Shown one piece after another: positions 29,929-36,168 of a stretch of DNA of 36,168 bases. The first letter of the stretch is position 1; the number at the start of each line of letters is the position of its first letter. The notes beneath the pieces are model-generated. The model was not told the origin of the DNA. It made no database searches and was given only the letters and a program-made list of their open reading frames with translations. Position numbers and translations under genes: made by a program. Source of the stretch: DATLXU01 sp035575515 (GTDB taxonomy: Bacteria > Acidobacteriota > Blastocatellia > UBA7656); assembly GCA_035575515.1 (NCBI GenBank), contig DATLXU010000030.1, positions 1 to 36,168 of the forward strand. Reading direction: 5' to 3'.

Positions 29929-30612
29929 ATGTCAGATGCGACTTCAATCAAACGGACAGGCACCCTGCGGCTCATCCTTGTTCCAAGCGTGATAACTCTG
30001 GCCGTCACGCTCTTGCGATTGGTTGGCGAGCTTCAACATTGGCCGAGCGCGCTGTTTAATCCGTCGGCTGGCGGTCCCGGCTCTATCGTTGGAATTACAT
30101 GGCTTGCGATGGTCTTCGGAATCTATTTCGCGATAAAACTATCCGGTCAGGGCGAAGGACCGGCCACGATCAAACGCGCGATCGTTCATGCCGTCATCGG
30201 TCTTGCAATCGTAGTTGGAGGCAGCCTGATTGCCGGTGCGCTGCGAGAGAATTTCCATGGCTTTCTAGTAGTGACGAACGCGGCGCTTGCGATAGCTGCC
30301 TTAATTCAATACCCGGCGTGGCCCGCGCTTTTCAAAACGCTCGTTGCTTATGCGTATGCGGCGCGAATCCCTGTTGCGATACTGATGTACTTTGCAATGC
30401 GCGGCAATTGGGGAACTCACTACGATGCGGTTCCGCCCAATGCGCCAGAGGCTATGAATCAGTTAGGGCCGAAGTATTTCTGGCTCGCGCTTTTGCCTCA
30501 GTTGATTGCGTGGGTTGGCTTCACCGTAGTTTCAGGAGCGCTCTTCGGCAGTGTGACAGTTGCAATTGCTCGACGACGCAAGCCAGCAGCGCAGGCGGCG
30601 GCGAAAGCATAA
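29929..30612 (+). CDS. Six-helix membrane protein of unknown function
   Basis: A 227-residue integral membrane protein. Hydrophobic segments: about 14-32 (LILVPSVITLAVTLLRLVG), 52-70 (IVGITWLAMVFGIYFAIKL), 82-103 (IVHAVIGLAIVVGGSLIAGA), 110-128 (HGFLVVTNAALAIAALIQY), 132-155 and 183-210 (FWLALLPQLIAWVGFTVVSG). The polar loop around residues 158-180 (GNWGTHYDAVPPNAPEAMNQ) may be exposed outside. The C-terminus is basic and Ala-rich (RRRKPAAQAAAKA). ATG 29929 follows AAGGGGGG. Not recognised as any named family; a transporter or sensor component is possible but unsupported. Confidence 0.85.
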   Translation: MSDATSIKRTGTLRLILVPSVITLAVTLLRLVGELQHWPSALFNPSAGGPGSIVGITWLAMVFGIYFAIKLSGQGEGPATIKRAIVHAVIGLAIVVGGSLIAGALRENFHGFLVVTNAALAIAALIQYPAWPALFKTLVAYAYAARIPVAILMYFAMRGNWGTHYDAVPPNAPEAMNQLGPKYFWLALLPQLIAWVGFTVVSGALFGSVTVAIARRRKPAAQAAAKA

Positions 30613-30639
30613 TCGGAATGACCGCCCGAACAGAGTTAT

Positions 30640-32545
30640 AACCACCCGAATCGTCATCAACGAGCAACACACGCACGCCTTCGAGCGAGGGCAGAGGCGC
30701 GAGGCGATTGCCCACATCCTCCAACAGGTCGCAGGCTCTCAACACTCCATATCAGCTTCTTAGCGCGTTCCTGAACCTTTGCGAGCGGCAGCCTTATCGT
30801 GAATATCGCGCCGTGTCCTTCGCCTCAGTTGTCTGCGTGAACCGTGCCGCCGTGAAGCTCTACGAGGTGGCGAACAATCGCAGGCCCAAGTCCAAGACCG
30901 CCATGTCGGCGCGTGCTTGTAGAATCGGCCTGACGGAAGCGGTCAAAAATAAATGGGGAGGAAATCGGGCTTGATCCCGCAGCCTGTGTCGCTGACGCGA
31001 ATCTGCGCGTATAAACCCTGTCGCTCCAATTTCACTTCGACGCGCCCGCCAGAGGGAGTGAATTTGAAGGCATTCGACAACAGATTCCAGACGACCTGCT
31101 GCAAGCGGCTCGCGTTGCCTGAGATGTGACGCGCCGAAGGGTCGAGCGTAACTTCCAGATGAATCCCCCTTCGAAGAGGCCGCTAGCTGCACGCAGTCAA
31201 TGGCCGCGTTGATGACAGAAGCCAGGTCAACTGAACTGATGTTTAAGCGCAGCTTCCTTGTAATCACTCGCGACATGTCCAGTATGTCTTCGATCAACTG
31301 TGCCTGCGACTTCGCGTTGCGCTCTATTGTCTCCACTGCGCGGGCGGCGTTAGCTTCGTCGAGCTTTCCTTTGCCGAGCATGTGCGCCCAGCCGATTATC
31401 GCATTGAGCGGCGTGCGCAATTCGTGCGAGACGGTTGCCAAGAATTCATCCTTACATGCGGTTGGCGCTTTCGGCTTCAGCCCGCGCCATCTGCTTGCGC
31501 GCGAGCAACTGCTTGCGCTGTTCCAGTTCCTGCTGCGCCAGATGATGCAGCCGCGCGTTCTCAATAATGTCAGCGGCCATTCTTGCGTAGAGGTCCATCA
31601 ATCGCATCTCGCGGTCTGACGGGCGATGCTGTTGGCGGAAGTGAACCGAAAGCACGCCGATGATGTTGTCCTTGTGACCGATGAGCGGAGTGCTGTGAAC
31701 GGCGCGAAAGCCTGCGCGCCGCGCAGCCTCGCGATAGGACGCAAAAAACGGTATAGGCTTCTGTGTCCTCGACTGTCACTCGTCGCTGCTGCTGATAGCA
31801 GGTGCCGCAAGCGCCTCCGCCGGGCGGGACCCATTCGATCTGTTTGAGGAGCTCTTCATCAAACCCGCTGTGGACTTTGGCAATGAGACCGGAGCGTTCG
31901 GGGTCGCACAGCTATAACAATCCCATATCTGTTTCCTGCACGTCCATCGCCGCGCGCAGTACCTCTTTGAGGACAGATTTAATATCGAGCGTGCTCGTCA
32001 ATCAGACGCTCATCTCGTGCAATCGGCGGAGGTCTTCTACCTGCACTTCCAACTCTTCTTTCACGCGACGCAGCGTCGCTTCGGCTTCCCGGCGCTCGGC
32101 TATCTCGGCCTCAAGAGATTTCGCCTTCTGTTGCAACTGAATGATGGCGCGCAGCCTGTCATCCATATTTGCCAGCGCGGCGTAACTTTCAGCGGGGATT
32201 ACGCGCGAGTGCTTCCGGCATACTTCCATGAGAGGGTGAGCGAACTCGTCTCCGCCGAAGCCGTTCATCCTGTAAGCGCAAAAGAGCGAGAAAGGATGTG
32301 TCTTGCGCAAGCCATTCCAAAGTTCTTCGACATCTATCGCCGCATTGTAATTTCCCTCTGTCCATAGCACATCAACCATTTCGAAGACTCGAACTCGACG
32401 CCCCCCGCGCTGCTTGCTTGATGATACCGCCGATAACTTCGGCGTGGTTCTGTGACCGACCCTTCTTTAAGATGAGCAGATGCCAAATCGTGAAAGCCGC
32501 GAATTTGGCCCAGATCATGCTCAATGAATGTTCAAGCGACATTCG
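30640..32545 (-). pseudogene. Decayed hybrid histidine kinase (MEDS-GAF-HisKA-HATPase-REC)
   Basis: Reading across frames on the minus strand recovers a full sensor kinase in order: MEDS sensory domain end (VIGGIIKQAARG | GRRVRVFEMVDVLWTEGN...LEELWNGLRKTHPFSLFCAY-like), coiled coil (AEIAERREAEATLRRVKEEL), GAF domain (TLDIKSVLKEVL ... PFFASYREAARRAGFRAVHS ... NIIGVLSVHF), HisKA with H-box SHELRTPLNAIIGWAHM, HATPase (QVVWNLLSNAFKFTP, DTGCGIKPDF, GLGLGLAIVRHLVELHGG) and the first strand of a receiver (GVRVLLVDDD). Lesions: frameshift near 32405, TGA 32002-32004, TAG 31912-31914, frameshifts near 31745, 31455, 31175, 30960 and 30885, and loss of most of the receiver. It cannot be functional. Confidence 0.88.
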
Positions 32546-35500
32546 CTAAAACTTGAGCGGCGGCAGATTCGCCGCGCGAAGTTTTTCATTGACATCATTG
32601 ACGTCTTTGCTCTTCATCTCGTTCCACTGCGCCAGGAGATTTGCAAGCGTCTTCTGCAACTGCTCGAAAGCGGCGACTGTCTGCGTCGTGGGCTGTGCGT
32701 CTGCGCCTTCGGAGATTTCCATCACGGTGAGGAATTCCCCCGCCAGTCGCGCAAACGACGGCTCTGAGCCACCGGCAGCCGGAGGTCCGCCGCGCGCTCG
32801 GCTCGGACCGCCATCGAGCGCCGCCGCTTTTTTATCGAGCGCGTCAATCGCTTCCGCAACCGCGCCTTGCCCTGCCCGTTCTTTGAGAGGTTTCAACTGC
32901 GCGCGCAGATCGGCAATCTCAGCCTGCGCCGCGCGAATCCGCTTGATGGCTTCATAGCTGCCGAATGAAACCTCAAACATCTTTTCGATGCCTTCCGACG
33001 GAGTCGTAACGCGCGGGTCGAGCTTCACAGTGAGCGGCTGCGTGTAGCTCTTGCCGTCAACGATCAGCTTGATGGTGTATTCGCCGGGCGGGATGATAGG
33101 TCCCTGCGGGACGGGAGGCGTGTTGCGATAGATTGCCGAAATCGGAAACGTGCGCGGAAATCCCGGCGGTGGCGGATAATGCATGCCCCAGACGAATCGC
33201 TGCATGCCAGCTTTCGCCGAAGGAATGCGCGTCTGCCGGAACCAATAAGTCGGATAGGGCTGCAAGCTCATGTCAAACTTTTCCGGCTCGTCCCTGCTCG
33301 AAAATCTCCGCACTGCGTGATTGTGCTTATCGAAAATCTCGATCACGACTTCCGAAGCATCGCGATGGAGATAGTAATTGATGATCGCGCCGTCTGGCGG
33401 GTTTTCGCCCATCGGCTCTTCCTGCGGGATGGGCGTATCGGTGTTGACGCTGCGGCGAACGCGATAAGCCGTCTGCGGCTTGAACAGAAAAGCATCAGCC
33501 GAAGCAACCTGCTCGTTGATCTGACGAAGCGGCGTTATGTCATCAAGTATCCAGAAACTCCGCCCGTGCGTTCCGACTACGATGTCATCGTTATGGATAA
33601 CCAAATCACGAATCGAAGTCGCGGGCATGTTCAACCGGAGCGATTGCCAATTTTCGCCATCATCGAATGAAACATAAACAGCCTGTTCGGTTCCGGCGTA
33701 GAGCAACCCTTTGCGCACGGGGTCTTCGCGCACGACGTTCACAATGCCGCCGTCGGGAATGCCGCGCGTGATTTGCTTCCACGTCTTTCCGCCGTCGTGA
33801 GTGCGATAGATGTGCGGGCGCAGGTCGTCGAGCCTGAAGGTATTAATCGCAGCATAAGCCGTATCGTTGTCAAAGTGCGACGCTTCGATTAATGAAACCT
33901 TCGCCCACGATTTCAAATCGGGCGGCGTGATGTTCTGCCAGTTCTTTCCGCCGTCGCGCGTGATGTGAATCAGCCCGTCATCGGTGCCCGCCCAGATTGT
34001 CTTCGCGTCTTTGAATGAAGGCGCGACGGTGTAGATGACTCCGCGACGCGGCATCGCAAGCATCTCCGGCGTGCGATAGACGCCGATGTTTTCAGGCACT
34101 TCCCAATGCTCGCGCGAAAGATCGGGGCTGATGACTTCCCAACTCGCGCCGCCGTTCGTCGTTTTGAAGAGCACGTTGCCCGCGTAATAAAGAACCTTTG
34201 GGTCGAGCGGAGAAAAGATCACGGGCGCGGTTCTGAGAAACCTGTACTTCCCCGAACGGACGGCTTCGGGCGCGATGTTTTGGACTTGCCCGGTTGTCCA
34301 GTCGTATCGCGTCAGCTTGCCGCCATAAATAATGTTGGGATTGAGCGGGTCGGGCGCGACGTAGCCGTATTCTTCAACGCCTACGGTTCGCCAGTCGCGC
34401 CACGTTATCGCGCCGTAATCGCCGCGACTCGCGACAGCCGCAGAACCGCTCTCCTGCTGCCCGCCATAGACCCAGTAAGGGAAGCGATTGTCCGTCGAGA
34501 CGTGATAAAACTGCGCCGTGGGCTGATTGTACCAACTGCTGAAAGTCTTGCCGCCGTTGACGGTGATAATCGCGCCTTGATCTGATGCGAGAAGAATAAC
34601 ATCGGGGTCGTTGGGATTGATCCAGATGCGGTGATAGTCGTCGCCGCCGGGCGCGCCTCGCCAGGCGGTGAAAGTTTTGCCGCCATCGGTTGATTTATAC
34701 GTCGCGGTATTTGCGACGAAGACGATTTCGGGATTTTTCGGATGAACTTTGATCTCGGCAAAGTCCGAGCCGCGCCCCCACAGCCTCGTATCATTATTCA
34801 CTTTGCGCCAGCTTGCGCCCGCGTCGTCGCTGCGATAGATGCCACCGTGTTGCGGGTTCGCGTCAACCGTTGCGTAGATCACTCGCGGATTGCTGCGCGC
34901 GATGCCTATGCCTATTCGTCCAAGCCCTTGCTCAAATGTCGGCAGTCCATTCGTGAGCTTCTTCCAGGTATTGCCGTCGTCTGTTGATTTGAACAATCCG
35001 CTTCCCGGTCCCTGCCACGCTCCGTTTTCCCAGGGACCTTGGCGGCCTGCCCACAAGTCTGCATAGACGATCTGCGAATTTACGGGATCGAATTCAACCT
35101 GAATCGCGCCGGTGTTTTCGTCTTTGTACAAGACGCGCTGCCATGTTGCGCCACCGTCCGTTGTGCGATAGACACCGCGCTCCGTGTTCGGCCCGTAAGG
35201 ATGGCCGAGCGCGGCGACAAAGACTCGATTGGGATTCTTCGGATCAACTATGAGCGAACCGATCTGCTGCGCGTCGCGAAGTCCCAGGTTGCGCCAAGTT
35301 TTTCCGCCGTCAGTTGATTTATAAATTCCGTTTCCGGTCGAAAGGTCTGGCCGCTGCAATCCTTCCCCACTTCCGACGTAGATAATATTCGGGTTCGATT
35401 GCGCGACGGCCACATCGCCCACAGAGCCTGTCGGCTGGTCGTCGAAGATTGGAGTCCACGTGCGGCCATAGTCATCCGTCTTCCACACGCCGCCGTTATT

Positions 35501-35701
35501 CACGCCAATGTAAAAAACACCGGGCTGGCTGATTACACCGACTGCGCCTACGGTGCGGCCAGCGCGAAACGGGCCTATGCAGCGCCAGCGAAGGCTTTGA
35601 TAAAACCGCTGGTCGAACTGCTGCGCTCTGGTTATCAATGAACAAGAGAACGCAACGAAAAAGATGCATGCGATAGAGATTAGGCGATGTCCCTTAATCA
35701 C
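32546..35701 (-). CDS. Secreted sortilin/VPS10-like BNR-repeat protein
   Basis: A 1051-residue exported protein. The GTG at 35699-35701 is preferred: it has GGAGG 7 bases upstream and makes a proper signal peptide (IKGHRLISIACIFFVAFSCS to RAQQ); the longer frame from 35749 lacks a ribosome binding site. Residues about 40-700 form beta-propellers with many Asp-box/BNR repeats: STDGGKTWRNLGL, TTDGGATWQRVL, STDDGNTWKKL, SDDAGASWRKV, TRDGGKNWQNI, THDGGKTWKQI. After about 750 there is a FlgD/Ig-like segment (EVVIEIFDKHNHAVRRFSS, PGEYTIKLIVDGKSYTQPLT) and a helical C-terminus (about 930-1051). These large proteins are common in Acidobacteriota and often annotated as glycosyl hydrolases, but no catalytic residues are evident. 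Substrate unknown. Confidence 0.9.
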   Translation of the reverse strand: MIKGHRLISIACIFFVAFSCSLITRAQQFDQRFYQSLRWRCIGPFRAGRTVGAVGVISQPGVFYIGVNNGGVWKTDDYGRTWTPIFDDQPTGSVGDVAVAQSNPNIIYVGSGEGLQRPDLSTGNGIYKSTDGGKTWRNLGLRDAQQIGSLIVDPKNPNRVFVAALGHPYGPNTERGVYRTTDGGATWQRVLYKDENTGAIQVEFDPVNSQIVYADLWAGRQGPWENGAWQGPGSGLFKSTDDGNTWKKLTNGLPTFEQGLGRIGIGIARSNPRVIYATVDANPQHGGIYRSDDAGASWRKVNNDTRLWGRGSDFAEIKVHPKNPEIVFVANTATYKSTDGGKTFTAWRGAPGGDDYHRIWINPNDPDVILLASDQGAIITVNGGKTFSSWYNQPTAQFYHVSTDNRFPYWVYGGQQESGSAAVASRGDYGAITWRDWRTVGVEEYGYVAPDPLNPNIIYGGKLTRYDWTTGQVQNIAPEAVRSGKYRFLRTAPVIFSPLDPKVLYYAGNVLFKTTNGGASWEVISPDLSREHWEVPENIGVYRTPEMLAMPRRGVIYTVAPSFKDAKTIWAGTDDGLIHITRDGGKNWQNITPPDLKSWAKVSLIEASHFDNDTAYAAINTFRLDDLRPHIYRTHDGGKTWKQITRGIPDGGIVNVVREDPVRKGLLYAGTEQAVYVSFDDGENWQSLRLNMPATSIRDLVIHNDDIVVGTHGRSFWILDDITPLRQINEQVASADAFLFKPQTAYRVRRSVNTDTPIPQEEPMGENPPDGAIINYYLHRDASEVVIEIFDKHNHAVRRFSSRDEPEKFDMSLQPYPTYWFRQTRIPSAKAGMQRFVWGMHYPPPPGFPRTFPISAIYRNTPPVPQGPIIPPGEYTIKLIVDGKSYTQPLTVKLDPRVTTPSEGIEKMFEVSFGSYEAIKRIRAAQAEIADLRAQLKPLKERAGQGAVAEAIDALDKKAAALDGGPSRARGGPPAAGGSEPSFARLAGEFLTVMEISEGADAQPTTQTVAAFEQLQKTLANLLAQWNEMKSKDVNDVNEKLRAANLPPLKF

Positions 35702-35837
35702 GAGTGACCTCCGATGGAAAAGTTCGAGAAGAATCATCAGATTATCCACTGAAGAAAGGCGGGCATATTCTATGCGAACAGAGGCAGGCTGACAACTTTA
35801 TGGATTTGCCGCTCGAATTGAAGTTGTCCGCGACTGT

Positions 35838-36168
35838 TTACGCCGTGCGCTTGATAATCATCAGCGTCATGTCGTCAATGGGCGGGGTCGTGCCGACGAA
35901 TCGTGACAACGCTTCGTCAATCTTGTCGCGTATGCCTGAGGCCGAGCGCGTCAAGTTGTTTCGCACTACTTCGATCAATCGCTCTTCGCCGAACTCTTCT
36001 TCTTTATCGTTGACCGATTCCGTAATGCCATCGCTATAAATCACGAGCGCATCGCCCGGCTCGAATGCGACGGACTCTTCCTGATATTTCACACCGGGCA
36101 TCATCCCGATGGGAAGCCCGCCCTGCGCCAGCCGTACAACTTCGCCCGACGCGCGCACGAGCATCGGC
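35838..36168 (-). CDS. SpoIIE/PP2C-family phosphatase, C-terminal part (5' end outside window)
   Basis: The last 109 or so residues of a PPM-type serine/threonine phosphatase of the SpoIIE/RsbU group, which dephosphorylates anti-anti-sigma factors in partner-switching pathways. Visible: PMLVRASGEVVRLAQGGLPI, the metal-site motif EPGDALVIYSDGITES and the final DDMTLMIIKR with the conserved Asp pair. The frame is open to the right edge, so N-terminal sensor domains (GAF, FHA, HAMP or receiver) are unknown. It ends 136 bases upstream of the sortilin-like gene on the same strand; the two are probably independent. Confidence 0.92.
   Translation of the reverse strand, partial: PMLVRASGEVVRLAQGGLPIGMMPGVKYQEESVAFEPGDALVIYSDGITESVNDKEEEFGEERLIEVVRNNLTRSASGIRDKIDEALSRFVGTTPPIDDMTLMIIKRTA

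Noticed and set aside
35702..35749. Upstream start giving 16 extra residues in the sortilin-like protein
   Set aside because: No ribosome binding site there, while GTG 35701 has GGAGG and yields a standard signal peptide.

Overview
The window looks like chromosome of an Acidobacteriota bacterium, most likely Blastocatellia (subdivision 4). The evidence is family content only: an Oar-type TonB receptor with a carboxypeptidase-like N-terminal domain, a large sortilin/BNR-repeat secreted protein, an S9 peptidase, a sigma/anti-sigma pair of acidobacterial type, gas-vesicle and microcompartment genes, and heptamer/octamer repeats that also run inside genes. No rRNA, tRNA, CRISPR array or phage was found.

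Region 1 (1-6190, minus strand): a partial acyl-lipid/acyl-CoA desaturase, then a compact gas-vesicle operon read right to left: GvpF/L, GvpG, a tandem ArsA/Get3-like ATPase, a second GvpL/F and a short GvpA/J/M/S-family protein. Upstream on the same strand lies a tandem-BMC microcompartment shell protein. Both halves of the ATPase have a CxxC motif and a GKGGxGKT P-loop, so it looks like a membrane-protein targeting chaperone serving gas-vesicle assembly rather than an arsenite pump subunit.

Region 2 (6150-15260): a glutamate dehydrogenase tail fused to a possible transposase start (decayed), an S9 peptidase, a heterodimeric ABC exporter pair, a sigma-factor pseudogene with a truncated anti-sigma-like protein, a small membrane protein and a hotdog thioesterase.

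Region 3 (15340-24060): the TonB receptor with a duplicated ribosome binding site and start, an alkyltransferase-like protein, a DinB protein, then a control region ahead of glutamine synthetase. That region holds a full-consensus sigma-54 promoter, about 290 nt of structured sequence, a strong terminator and then a sigma-70-type promoter for glnA. An LEA14-like protein and a secreted Ser/Ala-rich protein follow.

Region 4 (24060-28620): the hisA-hisF-hisI operon with a repeat-derived insertion inside HisF; a 31-residue Lys/Gly/Ala microprotein gene with its own promoter, perfect operator-like dyad and terminator; a cluster of three related palindromes; a PHP-domain phosphoesterase; and a deoxyribose-phosphate aldolase whose N-terminal extension resembles a microcompartment encapsulation peptide. 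The aldolase and the BMC-T protein 21 kb away may belong to one organelle.

Region 5 (28550-36168): a strong convergent terminator, FabH, a membrane protein behind a palindromic leader, a heavily decayed hybrid histidine kinase, the 1051-residue sortilin-like protein and a partial SpoIIE/PP2C phosphatase. All functions are inferred from sequence read by eye; no database search was possible.
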